Below, one piece after another: positions 34,153 to 42,642 of a DNA stretch of 64,000 bases. A program made the position numbers and the translations under genes. The DNA is from Actinoplanes flavus. GTDB taxonomy: Bacteria > Actinomycetota > Actinomycetes > Mycobacteriales > Micromonosporaceae. Numbering within the stretch: the first letter of the stretch is position 1; each line of letters opens with the position of its first letter. The stretch covers positions 17,545-81,544 of the forward strand of contig NZ_JAGFNS010000010.1 of the NCBI RefSeq assembly GCF_017592555.1, read 5' to 3'. Below the pieces are notes generated by a model. That model worked only from the letters and a program-made list of their open reading frames with translations. It did not search any database and had not been told where the DNA came from.

Positions 34153-34896
34153 ATGGGACAACCGGCAGTGGCCGAGGCGCGGTGGCGGCGCGCCGACCGG
34201 GCCCGGCAGATCGCTGACGTGCTGCGCCATCAGGTGCTCGCCGGCGCGTTCGCGGCCCTGCCCCGTGAGGCGCAGCTGTGTCACGACTTCGAGGCCTCCC
34301 GCAACACCGTCCGGGAGGCGCTCGGGCTGCTGGCCGCCGAGGGCCTGGTCGCGCGCCAGCCGGGCGTCGGCACCCTGGTCGTCACCGCCAAGTACGCCCA
34401 CGGCCTGCACCGCCTGGCCGGGCTCGCCGAGACCCTGCACGAGCACGGCGAGATCACCAACGAGGTGCGTACGGTCGCGCTGGTCCGCCCGCCCGCCGTG
34501 GTCGCGCACCGGCTCCGGATCCCGGACGGCGAGCAGGTCCTCTACCTGGAGCGGGTCCGCAGTCTGGACGGCGTCCCGGTGTCGCTGGACCTCACCTACC
34601 TGCCGCAGGACATCGGTGTCCCGCTGCTCGCCGAGGATCTGGCCGGGCGGGACGTGTTCGTGCTCATCGAGGAGCTGACCGGGCAGAGTCTGGGCACCGC
34701 CGACATCAGCATCGAGGCGGTCAACGCCGACCCGCACAGCGCCGACCTGATCGGTGTCGCCGACCGGGCCGCGCTGCTCATGATCGAACGGGTCACCCAC
34801 CTGGCCGACGGCCGCCCGGTGGATCTGGAGTGGATCCGGTTCCGTGGCGACCGGTTGACCCTGGTGACCCGGCTGAGCCGTATCAGCAGTTTCTGA
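34153..34896 (+). CDS. GntR-family (HutC-type) transcriptional regulator
   Basis: This 247-residue regulator has an N-terminal winged HTH (ARQIADVLRHQVLAGAFAALPREAQLCHDFEASRNTVREALGLLAAEGLVARQPGVGTLV) and a C-terminal UTRA/chorismate-lyase-like ligand domain (EQVLYLERVRSLDGVPVSLDLTYLP). ATG 34153 with GGAGG eight bases upstream is preferred to a GTG six codons earlier. It heads the ferredoxin/ABC/flavoprotein operon and is 16 bp from the ferredoxin gene, so it most likely controls it in response to the imported substrate. Confidence 0.9.
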   Translation: MGQPAVAEARWRRADRARQIADVLRHQVLAGAFAALPREAQLCHDFEASRNTVREALGLLAAEGLVARQPGVGTLVVTAKYAHGLHRLAGLAETLHEHGEITNEVRTVALVRPPAVVAHRLRIPDGEQVLYLERVRSLDGVPVSLDLTYLPQDIGVPLLAEDLAGRDVFVLIEELTGQSLGTADISIEAVNADPHSADLIGVADRAALLMIERVTHLADGRPVDLEWIRFRGDRLTLVTRLSRISSF

Positions 34897-34912
34897 ACCG
34901 CAGGAGAATCCC

Positions 34913-35140
34913 ATGGCGCTGGTCAACCAACGGGTCGATGTGCCCGTAGTCATCGATAAAAGTCTATGTATTGACGAGTGCACCCTCTGCGTCGACATGT
35001 GCCCGCTGGACTCGCTGGCCATCGACCCGGAGACCAGCAAGGCGTACATGCACGTGGACGAGTGCTGGTACTGCGGCCCGTGCGCGGCCCGCTGCCCGAC
35101 CGGCGCGGTGACCGTGAACATGCCGGTGCTGATCCGATGA
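34913..35140 (+). CDS. 2x[4Fe-4S] ferredoxin
   Basis: This 75-residue electron carrier binds two [4Fe-4S] clusters: Cys19, 23, 26, 30 (CIDECTLCVDMCP) and Cys51, 54, 57, 61 (CWYCGPCAARCP). The first motif has x3 rather than x2 after its first Cys, as in ferredoxins that partner APS-reductase or fumarate-reductase-like flavoproteins. AGGAG lies upstream. The stop overlaps the binding-protein start (ATGA). It likely exchanges electrons with the flavoprotein encoded at the end of the operon. Confidence 0.95.
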   Translation: MALVNQRVDVPVVIDKSLCIDECTLCVDMCPLDSLAIDPETSKAYMHVDECWYCGPCAARCPTGAVTVNMPVLIR

Positions 35141-36486
35141 GGGCCCGGCTCGCCGTCCCGCTCACCGCGCTGCTGGCGCTCACCGGCTGCACGGTCGCCG
35201 GGCAGGCCGCCGACGCCGGCGCCGAACAGGTCGTCGTCGGCTACCAGTCCAAGACCATCAACACGGTCACCGCCGGCACCCTGCTGCGCGCCCGGGGCTT
35301 CCTGGAGAAGCGGCTCGGCGACGGGTACCAGGTCGTCTGGCAGGACTACGACACCGGCGCCCCGATCACCGCCCAGATGATGGCCGGGAAGATCGACATC
35401 GGCTCGATGGGTGACTATCCTCTGCTCATCAACGGCGCTCGCGGCCAGCAGTCGGAGCAGACCCGGACGAAGATGATCGCGGTCACCGGCTACAACCAGC
35501 GCGGCGCCCTCAACACCGTGGTCGTCGCCAACGACTCCGCGATCGACTCGTTGAAGACGCTGAAGGGCAAGGTCGTCTCCACCAGCGTCGGCTCGGCCGC
35601 CCACGGCCTGCTCGTCCAGGCGCTGCGTAAGGAAGGGCTGAAGGACACCGACGTCAAGGTGGAGAACCAGCAGCCGCCGGTCGGCGCCTCCGCCCTGCAA
35701 TCGGGCAACGTCGACGCGCTGTCGCAGTTCGTCGCCTGGCCCGGCCTGCTCGTGCACCGGGGCGAGGCGACCGTCCTGTACGACGGCGGCACGCTCGGGG
35801 TGCCCACCCTGCACGGGACCGTCGTCCGCGAAAGCTGGGCCGACGAGAACCCGGACGTCGTGAAAGCCTTCCTGGCCGCCCAGCGGGACGCCACCGAGTT
35901 CCTCTGGCAGCACCCCCGGGAAGCCGCCGAGATCGTCGCCGAGGAGACCGGGCTGCCCGCCGAGGTGGTCTACCTCTACAACGGCGCGAACGGCATCGCC
36001 ACCTTCGACCTGCCGATCACATCCGAGCTGCGGGCCGCCCTCGAACAGGACGTGCCGTTCCTCAAGTCGATCGGGGTGCTCCAGGACATCGACCTGGACG
36101 CGTTCGTCGACGACACCCTGGTCCCGCCCGGCGGCACCCCCGGTGCCGTGCTGAGTGGCAAGGACGAGATCTGCGGCACCGAGGTCGCGGACCGGGCGCT
36201 CGCCGGTGAGCTGTGGCTCGACGGGGAGACGGGCACGCACGCCTCGACCGACCCCACGTGCCTGCTGAAGGCGGTCAAGGCCGCCACGACGGCCGGCAGG
36301 AAGATCCGGGCCGCATACGTGCCGGACGCCGGCACCGGCACCCGCTGGTTCGCCGACAAGAGCACCTGGGTCCGCGACGGCGACCGCTTCCTGCCGTTCG
36401 TCACCGGGGCCGCGGCCCTGGCCTACAACACCGCCCACCCGGGGTCGCGCGTCCTCGCGTACGAGAAGGCCGTGAACGAGGCATGA
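35137..36486 (+). CDS. ABC substrate-binding lipoprotein fused to a NosL-like domain
   Basis: This 449-residue exported lipoprotein has lipobox LTGC (about residues 15-18). Residues about 30-320 are an NMT1/SsuA-type ligand domain (SMGDYPLLINGARG, LKTLKGKVVSTSVGSAAHGLL, LQSGNVDALSQFVAWPGLLV). The last ~110 residues (ICGTEVADRALAGELWLDG... TGTRWFADKSTWVRDGDRFLPFVTGAAALAYNTAHPGSRVLAYEKAV) resemble NosL, a copper-delivery lipoprotein, though NosL's CxMxxM-type metal site is replaced by a lone Cys near ICGTE. The fusion suggests the ligand or cofactor is metal-linked. ATGA overlaps at both ends. Confidence 0.85.
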   Translation: MRARLAVPLTALLALTGCTVAGQAADAGAEQVVVGYQSKTINTVTAGTLLRARGFLEKRLGDGYQVVWQDYDTGAPITAQMMAGKIDIGSMGDYPLLINGARGQQSEQTRTKMIAVTGYNQRGALNTVVVANDSAIDSLKTLKGKVVSTSVGSAAHGLLVQALRKEGLKDTDVKVENQQPPVGASALQSGNVDALSQFVAWPGLLVHRGEATVLYDGGTLGVPTLHGTVVRESWADENPDVVKAFLAAQRDATEFLWQHPREAAEIVAEETGLPAEVVYLYNGANGIATFDLPITSELRAALEQDVPFLKSIGVLQDIDLDAFVDDTLVPPGGTPGAVLSGKDEICGTEVADRALAGELWLDGETGTHASTDPTCLLKAVKAATTAGRKIRAAYVPDAGTGTRWFADKSTWVRDGDRFLPFVTGAAALAYNTAHPGSRVLAYEKAVNEA

Positions 36487-37307
36487 CCACCACCCTCGCC
36501 GCGCCGTCCCGGGAAGCCCGCGCCGGGGCCGGGCCGAAGCGGCAGCGAGGCCGCCGGGTGAACCGCTGGCTGATCCGCGCCGCCTCGCTGCTGACCGCCC
36601 TGCTGGTGTGGCAGTGGCTGACCGCCACCGACGCCACCGTGTGGATCCGCTTCGACCGGCTGCCCACGCCGGTCGAGGTGGCCGGGCAGCTCGGCCTGCT
36701 GCTGCGGGACCCGCTGTACTACCTGGACATCGCGCAGAGCCTGGTCCGGATCCTCACCGGGTTCGTCCTGGCCGCGGTCGCCGGGATCGCCGCCGGCATC
36801 GCGGTGGCCCGTTCCCGGCTGCTGTCCGACCTGCTGCAACCGCTGTTCGAGGTGGTCCGGCCGATCCCGGCGATCGCCCTGGTGCCGGTCGCGATCCTGC
36901 TGTTCCCGGAGAACGAGCAGGGCATCGTGTTCATCACCTTCACCGCGGCGTTCTTCCCGATCCTGGTGAGCACCCGGCACGCGGTCCGCGCGCTGCCGAC
37001 GGTGTGGGAGGACGCCGTCCGCACGATGGGCGGCGGGCGCGGGCGGGTGCTGCTCAGCGTGGTGCTGCCGGGCGCCCTGCCGGGCGTGTTCGGCGGCCTG
37101 TCGGTCGGCATGGGCGTGGCCTGGATCTGCGTCATCTCCGCCGAGATGATCTCCGGTGACTACGGCGTCGGGTACCGCACCTGGCACGCCTACACGATCG
37201 TCGACTATCCGGCCGTGCTGGTCGGCATGATCACCATCGGGGTGCTCGGCTTCGCCACCGCGGGCGCCGTCGAACTGCTCGGCCGCAAGGTGGTGGGGGA
37301 CCGGTGA
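36483..37307 (+). CDS. ABC transporter permease (SsuC/TauC/NrtB type)
   Basis: This 274-residue membrane protein has about six hydrophobic segments and the EAA coupling loop ALPTVWEDAVRTMGGGRGRVLLSVVLPGALPGVFGGL, as in sulfonate, taurine, nitrate and thiamine-precursor permeases. It is overlapped by 4 bp on both sides (ATGA, GTGA), so it is stoichiometrically coupled to its binding protein and ATPase. Confidence 0.92.
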   Translation: MTTTLAAPSREARAGAGPKRQRGRRVNRWLIRAASLLTALLVWQWLTATDATVWIRFDRLPTPVEVAGQLGLLLRDPLYYLDIAQSLVRILTGFVLAAVAGIAAGIAVARSRLLSDLLQPLFEVVRPIPAIALVPVAILLFPENEQGIVFITFTAAFFPILVSTRHAVRALPTVWEDAVRTMGGGRGRVLLSVVLPGALPGVFGGLSVGMGVAWICVISAEMISGDYGVGYRTWHAYTIVDYPAVLVGMITIGVLGFATAGAVELLGRKVVGDR

Positions 37308-38032
37308 GCCTGGCCTTCCACATCACCGACGTGAGCCTCGGGCACGGCGACGAGACCGTGGTACGCGGCCTCGACCTCGACATCCGTCCCGGCGAGGTGC
37401 TGGTCGTGGTCGGCGCCTCCGGCTGCGGCAAGTCCACCCTGCTGCGCAGCCTGGCCGGTCTGCTCCCGGTCCGCGGCGGCGCCCTGCTCGCCGACGGCGC
37501 CCCGATCACCGGCCCGTCCCCGGACCGGGCGCTCGTCTTCCAGGACGACGCCCTGCTCCCGTGGCGCAGCGCCCGCCACAACGTGGAGCTGCCGCTGGCC
37601 ATCCGCCGGGTGCCGCGCGGTGAACGCCGCCGGCTCGCCGACCACTGGCTCGGCCAGGTCGGGCTCGCCGACCACGGCGACCGGCGGCCCGGCAAACTGT
37701 CCGGCGGCATGCGCCAGCGGGTGCAGCTGGCCCGCACGCTGGCCGGTGAGCCGAAGGCGATCCTGATGGACGAGCCGTTCGGTGCGCTGGACGCGCAGAC
37801 CCGCGCCGCCATGCAGCGGCTGCTCGTCGACGTGCTGCGGACCACCCCGGCCACCGTCGTCTTCATCACCCACGACGTCGACGAGGCGCTCTACCTCGGC
37901 GACCGGGTCGCGGTCCTCGGCCCGGACGGCGTACGCACCCTGATCGACGTCCCCGAACCCCGCGATCCGGCCACCCGCGGCACCCCCGTGGTCCGCGCCG
38001 CCCGCGAGGAGATCCTGAGGAGCCTCACGTGA
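37304..38032 (+). CDS. ABC transporter ATP-binding protein (SsuB/TauB type)
   Basis: This 242-residue ATPase has Walker A GASGCGKST (about residues 37-45), signature LSGGMRQRVQLARTL (about 128-142), Walker B ILMDEPFGALD and H-loop THDVDEALYL. It energises the permease encoded just upstream. Starts and ends with GTGA overlaps. Confidence 0.93.
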   Translation: MSLAFHITDVSLGHGDETVVRGLDLDIRPGEVLVVVGASGCGKSTLLRSLAGLLPVRGGALLADGAPITGPSPDRALVFQDDALLPWRSARHNVELPLAIRRVPRGERRRLADHWLGQVGLADHGDRRPGKLSGGMRQRVQLARTLAGEPKAILMDEPFGALDAQTRAAMQRLLVDVLRTTPATVVFITHDVDEALYLGDRVAVLGPDGVRTLIDVPEPRDPATRGTPVVRAAREEILRSLT

Positions 38033-40707
38033 CCCGCCACCTCACCACCGACGTGCTGGTCATCGGCGGCGGCACGGCCGGCACCATGGCCGCGCTGTCC
38101 GCCGCGGAAGCCGGCGCGAACGTCCTGCTCCTGGAGAAGGCACACGTCCGGCACTCCGGGGCGCTGGCCATGGGCATGGACGGCGTCAACAACGCGGTCA
38201 TCCCGGGCAAGGCCACCCCGGAGGACTACGTCCGCGAGATCACCCGCGCCAACGACGGCATCGTCAACCAGCGCACCGTCCACCAGACCGCGGTCCGCGG
38301 CCACGCCATGGTGCAACGGCTGGAGCGGTACGGCGTCAAGTTCGAGAAGGACGAGTACGGCGAGTACGCGGTCCGCCAGGTGCACCGCTCCGGCCGGTAC
38401 GTGCTGCCGATGCCGGAGGGCCGCGACATCAAGAAGGTCCTCTACCGGGTGCTGCGCAGCCGCCACAACCGGGAGCGGATCCAGATCGAGAACCGGGTGA
38501 TGCCGGTCCGCGTCCTCACCCACGAGGGCCGGGCGGTCGGCGCGGCCGGTTTCGACACCCGCAGCGGCGAGTTCGTCACGGTGGCCGCGAACGCCGTCAT
38601 CCTGGCCACCGGCGCCTGCGGGCGGCTCGGGCTCCCGGCCAGCGGCTACCTCTACGGCACCTACGAGAACCCGACCAACGCCGGCGACGGGTACGCCATG
38701 GCCTACCACGCCGGGGCGGAATTGTCCGGAATCGAATGCTTCCAGATCAACCCGCTGATCAAGGACTACAACGGGCCGGCCTGCGCCTATGTTGCCAATC
38801 CGTTCGGCGGCTACCAGGTCAACAACCGGGGCGAACGGTTCGTCGACTGCGATTACTGGTCCGGGCAGATGATGGCCGAGGTGGCCCGGGAACTCGACTC
38901 CGACCGCGGGCCGATCTATCTGAAACTCAGCCACCTGCCGGACGAGACGATCGCCACCGTGGAGGGCATTCTGCACTCCACCGAGCGGCCGTCGCGGGGC
39001 ACCTTCCACGCCGGGCGCGGGCACGATTACCGGACCCACGACATCGAGATGCACATCTCCGAGATCGGGCTGTGCGGTGGGCATTCCGCGTCCGGGGTGT
39101 GGGTCGACGAGAACGGGGCCACCACGGTTCCGGGGCTCTACGCCGCCGGGGATCTGGCGTGTGTGCCGCACAACTACATGATCGGCGCGTTCGTCTACGG
39201 TGATCTGGCCGGGACGCACGCTGCCGGCTTGGCGAAGAGTGACACGTCGGCATTGCCGCAGGACCAGATCGCGGCCGCCCGGGAGCTGATCTACCGCCCG
39301 CTGGAACACCCCGACGGGCCCCCGCAGCAGCAGGTCGAATACAAGCTGCGCCGTTTCGTCAACGACTATGTGGCGCCGCCGAAATCGGCCGCGAAACTGG
39401 AGATCGCCGTCGAGACGTTCCACCGGATGACCGGCGAGATCGCCGAGATGGGCGGCCGCACCCCGCACGAACTCATGCGCTGCGTGGAGGTGAGTTTCAT
39501 CCGCGACTGCGCCGAGATGGCCGCCCGCGCCTCCCTCGTGCGCACCGAGAGCCGATGGGGCCTCTACCACGACCGCGCCGACCACCCGAACCGTGACGAC
39601 GGCGAATGGCTCTACCACCTCAATCTGCGCCGCGACGCCGCCGGTGAGATGGAATTCGTCAAACGGCCGGTCGCCGAATACCTGTTCCCGGTCGACGGAT
39701 TCCAGCTCCCGTCCGGCGCCCCCGAAACCCCCGTCCCCGAGCCCCGGAGATTCGGCGCCGCCGCACGTCACAAAACCATCGATCGTACGGGCGAGAGCAC
39801 CTCGACCGCGGCGGCCGCGCGCATCGTGGCGGTCCTGGCGCTCGCCGAACAGGAACCCGCCCTGACCGCTTTCGCCCCGTACCTCGCCGACACCGACGCG
39901 GGCGTACGCCGAACCGCCGTCACGACGCTCACCGAGGTCGCCCCGCCCGGCGTGGCCGACGCCCTGGTCGGCGCCCTCGCCGACCCGGACGCCCCGGTAC
40001 GCGCCGCTGCGGTGACCGGCCTGCGGGAACTCGCCGACGTCCTGCCCGCCACCGAGGATCTGGCCCAGCGGCTGCGGGCCGGCTACGCGAGCACCGACAC
40101 CGCGGTCCGCGAGGTCGTCGTCGAGCTGCTGCGGATCATCGGGCTGGGCGCCTCCGCCGACTTCCGGGCCGCCGCCGAGGACGTCGACGTGGCGGTTCGT
40201 CTCCAGGCCGTCCGCGGTCTGGTCCGCCGCGACGACGTCGCCGGTCTGGCCGCGGCCGCCCTCGACCCGGCCCGCGAGGTGCGGGTGGCCGCCGCGCACG
40301 GCCTCGGCACGGTCGGCGACCCGGCCGCCGCCGGCACCCTGCACCGGCTCACCGGCGACGACGACGTGCTGGTCCGGGCCGCCGCGCTGGCCGCGGCCGC
40401 CGGCATCGGCTGCCCGCCGCCGCTCGCCGCCACCGCGGTCACCGCGCTCGGCGACCCGGCGTGGCAGGTGCGCGAGGGCGCCGCCAAGGGCCTGGCCGCC
40501 GCCGATCCGGACGTCGCCGCCCCGGCCCTGTCCGGCGCCGCCCGCGACCGCAACCTCGACGTCCGCAAGGCCGCCGTCCGCTCGCTGGGCGGCTGGTCCG
40601 GGCGGCCCGACGTGGGCGAGGCCCTGCGCGCCGCCGCCGACGACCCGGACGCCGACGTCCGCGCCTGGGCCCGGCGCGGGACTGTCACCGCCGGAAACGG
40701 GCGCTAG
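38029..40707 (+). CDS. fumarate-reductase/APS-reductase-like flavoprotein with C-terminal HEAT repeats
   Basis: This 892-residue protein starts with an FAD-binding Rossmann domain (LVIGGGTAGTMAALSAAEAGANVLLLEK, residues about 10-37) and has the rest of an FRD/SDH/APS-reductase flavoprotein: GALAMGMDGVNNAV, GRYVLPMPEGRDIKKVLYRVL, ILATGACGRLG, NAGDGYAMAYHAGAELSGIECFQINP and the GLYAAGDLACVPHNYMIGAFVYGD C-terminal FAD loop. From about residue 625 it continues into roughly eight HEAT/armadillo-like repeats of the D-x-xVR-xAAVxxL pattern. With the ferredoxin gene and a dedicated importer this suggests a cytosolic redox step on the imported compound; the HEAT part may dock the ferredoxin. No heme subunit or AprB gene is present. 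Confidence 0.9.
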   Translation: MTRHLTTDVLVIGGGTAGTMAALSAAEAGANVLLLEKAHVRHSGALAMGMDGVNNAVIPGKATPEDYVREITRANDGIVNQRTVHQTAVRGHAMVQRLERYGVKFEKDEYGEYAVRQVHRSGRYVLPMPEGRDIKKVLYRVLRSRHNRERIQIENRVMPVRVLTHEGRAVGAAGFDTRSGEFVTVAANAVILATGACGRLGLPASGYLYGTYENPTNAGDGYAMAYHAGAELSGIECFQINPLIKDYNGPACAYVANPFGGYQVNNRGERFVDCDYWSGQMMAEVARELDSDRGPIYLKLSHLPDETIATVEGILHSTERPSRGTFHAGRGHDYRTHDIEMHISEIGLCGGHSASGVWVDENGATTVPGLYAAGDLACVPHNYMIGAFVYGDLAGTHAAGLAKSDTSALPQDQIAAARELIYRPLEHPDGPPQQQVEYKLRRFVNDYVAPPKSAAKLEIAVETFHRMTGEIAEMGGRTPHELMRCVEVSFIRDCAEMAARASLVRTESRWGLYHDRADHPNRDDGEWLYHLNLRRDAAGEMEFVKRPVAEYLFPVDGFQLPSGAPETPVPEPRRFGAAARHKTIDRTGESTSTAAAARIVAVLALAEQEPALTAFAPYLADTDAGVRRTAVTTLTEVAPPGVADALVGALADPDAPVRAAAVTGLRELADVLPATEDLAQRLRAGYASTDTAVREVVVELLRIIGLGASADFRAAAEDVDVAVRLQAVRGLVRRDDVAGLAAAALDPAREVRVAAAHGLGTVGDPAAAGTLHRLTGDDDVLVRAAALAAAAGIGCPPPLAATAVTALGDPAWQVREGAAKGLAAADPDVAAPALSGAARDRNLDVRKAAVRSLGGWSGRPDVGEALRAAADDPDADVRAWARRGTVTAGNGR

Positions 40708-40710
40708 GGT
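40705..40710 (+). promoter_or_regulatory. -10 of a likely leaderless promoter
   Basis: TAGGGT ends 6 nt before the ATG of the M23 lipoprotein gene and overlaps the flavoprotein stop codon, so the peptidase gene has its own promoter inside the end of the operon. No Shine-Dalgarno sequence is present. Confidence 0.5.
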
Positions 40711-40716
40711 GTCGCG

Positions 40717-41382
40717 ATGCGCAATCTAACCTGGCTGGCGGGATTGACCGCGGTCGCTGTGGGCCTCTCCGGCTGCGGCGTCCCCGGCTCGAACCCGGCG
40801 GAGCCCGCCACGGAGGCCGCACCCGCGGCCGCCGTGGCGCCCGTCGAGGTCGAGCTGGCCGCGGCCGCCGCCACCTACAAGTACGTCTTCCCAGTACGGG
40901 CGAAGAACGCCTCCTACCACAAGACCCACGCCGGCTACCCGGCGACGGACATCTTCGCCGCCTGTGGCAAGCCGTTCGTCGCCACCACCGGTGGTGTCGT
41001 CCTCGAGGTGAGCCGGGTCGACAAGTACAAGAAGGGCGTGCCGGACGGGCCGTACAACGGCGGCAAGTTCGTCGCCATCCTCGGTGACGATGGCGTCCGC
41101 TACTACGGCTCGCACCTGAGCAAGGTGACCACCGGCATCAAGAAGGGTGTCCGGGTCAAGGCCGGGCAGTCGCTGGGCAAGGTCGGCAAGACGGGCAACT
41201 CCAGCGGCGTCTGCCACGTGCACTACGGCATCTCGCCGCCGTGCAAGAAGGCCGGCGACTGGAAGGTCCGCCGCGGCGTCGTCTGGCCCGCGTCGTACCT
41301 CACCTCGTGGCGCAAGGGCGGGAGCAAGAGCCCGGTCAAGGCGGTCGCCACCTGGAACAGGAAGCACAACTGCAAGGCCTGA
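40717..41382 (+). CDS. M23 (LytM) peptidase-like lipoprotein
   Basis: This 221-residue exported protein has a lipobox LSGC (about residues 17-20), an Ala/Pro linker and a LytM domain with the zinc ligands H and D in KTHAGYPATDIFA and HVHYG (about residue 168), so it is probably an active peptidoglycan endopeptidase at the cell surface. The C-terminal tail is Lys/Ser-rich with CKA at the end. ATG has no ribosome site but a leaderless -10. Followed by a terminator. Confidence 0.88.
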   Translation: MRNLTWLAGLTAVAVGLSGCGVPGSNPAEPATEAAPAAAVAPVEVELAAAAATYKYVFPVRAKNASYHKTHAGYPATDIFAACGKPFVATTGGVVLEVSRVDKYKKGVPDGPYNGGKFVAILGDDGVRYYGSHLSKVTTGIKKGVRVKAGQSLGKVGKTGNSSGVCHVHYGISPPCKKAGDWKVRRGVVWPASYLTSWRKGGSKSPVKAVATWNRKHNCKA

Positions 41383-41396
41383 TCGCAGGCGTGACG

Positions 41397-41425
41397 CCTC
41401 ACCCCGGCCACCAGCCGGGGTGAGG
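41397..41425 (+). terminator. terminator after the M23 gene
   Basis: CCTCACCCCGGC (41397-41408) and its perfect 12-bp complement (41414-41425) enclose CACCA, 14 bases past the stop. No U tract. Confidence 0.7.
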
Positions 41426-41436
41426 TGAGTCACAAG

Positions 41437-41463
41437 TGTCACACTCCCCGGCCGACCGGTGTC
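41437..41463 (+). promoter_or_regulatory. ECF41-type promoter of the oxidoreductase/sigma operon
   Basis: TGTCACA (41437-41443) is followed after exactly 16 bp by TGTC (41460-41463). The described ECF41 target consensus is TGTCACA with CGTC about 16 bp downstream, so this site has one mismatch in the -10. It lies about 40 bp before the oxidoreductase gene, and the adjacent sigma factor is an ECF41 member, so autoregulation is strongly suggested. Confidence 0.7.
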
Positions 41464-41502
41464 TCGTGCCCGAAGCGCCCGAACGAGCCTCAGGGAGTTC
41501 CG

Positions 41503-42642
41503 ATGAACGTTGTCGTGATCGGCGGCGGCTACGCCGGAGTCATGGCCGCCAACCGTCTCACCCGCCGTGACGACGTGACCGTCACGCTGATCAACGCGCG
41601 GCCGGTCTTCGTCGAACGGCTCCGCCTGCACCAGCTGGTCCGCGGCAACCACGAGGCGGTCGTCGACTTCCGGGACGTGCTCGCCGACCGGGTCCGGCTG
41701 CGCGTCGCCACCGTCGACCGGATCGACGCCCCCACCCGCACCCTCACCCTCGCCGACGGCGCGACCGTCGGCTACGACCACCTGATCTACGCGGTCGGCA
41801 GCGACAGCCCGCGGGCGCCGGAGCACGCCCACCCGATCGCCACCCTGGAGGACGCGCGCCGGCTGCGGCCGCTCGTGGACGCCGCCTCCGCCGTGACCGT
41901 CGTCGGCGCCGGGCCGACCGGCATCGAGACCGCCGCCGAACTCGCCGAGGCCGGCCACCCGGTCACCCTGGTGTGCGGGGACGTCCTCAACCCGTACCTG
42001 CACACCCGGGGCCGCCGCTCGGTCGCCGGGCGGCTGGCCCGGCTCGGGGTGCGCGTGGTCGACGGGCCCGGCGCACGCGTCACCGCCGTCACCCCGGCCA
42101 CGGTCCGCCTCGCCGACGGCCGGGAACTGCCCAGCCCGCTGACCGTGTGGGCGGCCGGGTTCAGCGTCCCCGACCTCGCCGCCCGCAGCGGCCTCACCAC
42201 CGACGGCCTCGGCCGGCTGATCACCGACGAGACCCTGACCAGCGTCGACGACCCGCGGATCGTCGCGGCCGGGGACGCCGCGGCGCCGTCCGGACGGCCG
42301 TACCGGATGGGCTGCCAGTCCGCGGTCCAGCTCGGTCCGCAGGCGGCCGAGACCGTGCTCAGCCACATCGCCGGCACCACACCGGCGGACGCCGGGGTCG
42401 GATTCGCCGGCCAGTGCATCAGCCTCGGCCGCCGGGCCGGGATCTTCCAGTTCGCCCGGCGCGACGACCGGGCGCTCCCGCTCCACCTGGGCGGACGGCC
42501 CGGCGCGAAGCTCAAGGAGTTCGTGGTGGCGCACACCGTCAAGCAACTGGCCGAGGAGGCGCGCCGCCCCGGCGTACGCGATCTGTGGGCCCACGACCGC
42601 AACCGCGCCCAGGCCGTCACCACGACCGTTCCTGTCGCATGA
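41503..42642 (+). CDS. NAD(P)/FAD-dependent oxidoreductase (NDH-2-like)
   Basis: This 379-residue two-dinucleotide-domain flavoprotein has an N-terminal FAD motif VVVIGGGYAGVMAANRL, an NAD(P) motif VVGAGPTGIETAAELAEAG (about residue 148), and a second FAD-binding end IVAAGDAAAPSG (about 258). It is soluble and short relative to respiratory NDH-2, lacking an evident membrane helix. Its gene overlaps the ECF41 sigma gene (ATGA). ECF41 loci usually neighbour carboxymuconolactone decarboxylases, epimerases or oxidoreductases; this would be the oxidoreductase type. Confidence 0.9.
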   Translation: MNVVVIGGGYAGVMAANRLTRRDDVTVTLINARPVFVERLRLHQLVRGNHEAVVDFRDVLADRVRLRVATVDRIDAPTRTLTLADGATVGYDHLIYAVGSDSPRAPEHAHPIATLEDARRLRPLVDAASAVTVVGAGPTGIETAAELAEAGHPVTLVCGDVLNPYLHTRGRRSVAGRLARLGVRVVDGPGARVTAVTPATVRLADGRELPSPLTVWAAGFSVPDLAARSGLTTDGLGRLITDETLTSVDDPRIVAAGDAAAPSGRPYRMGCQSAVQLGPQAAETVLSHIAGTTPADAGVGFAGQCISLGRRAGIFQFARRDDRALPLHLGGRPGAKLKEFVVAHTVKQLAEEARRPGVRDLWAHDRNRAQAVTTTVPVA

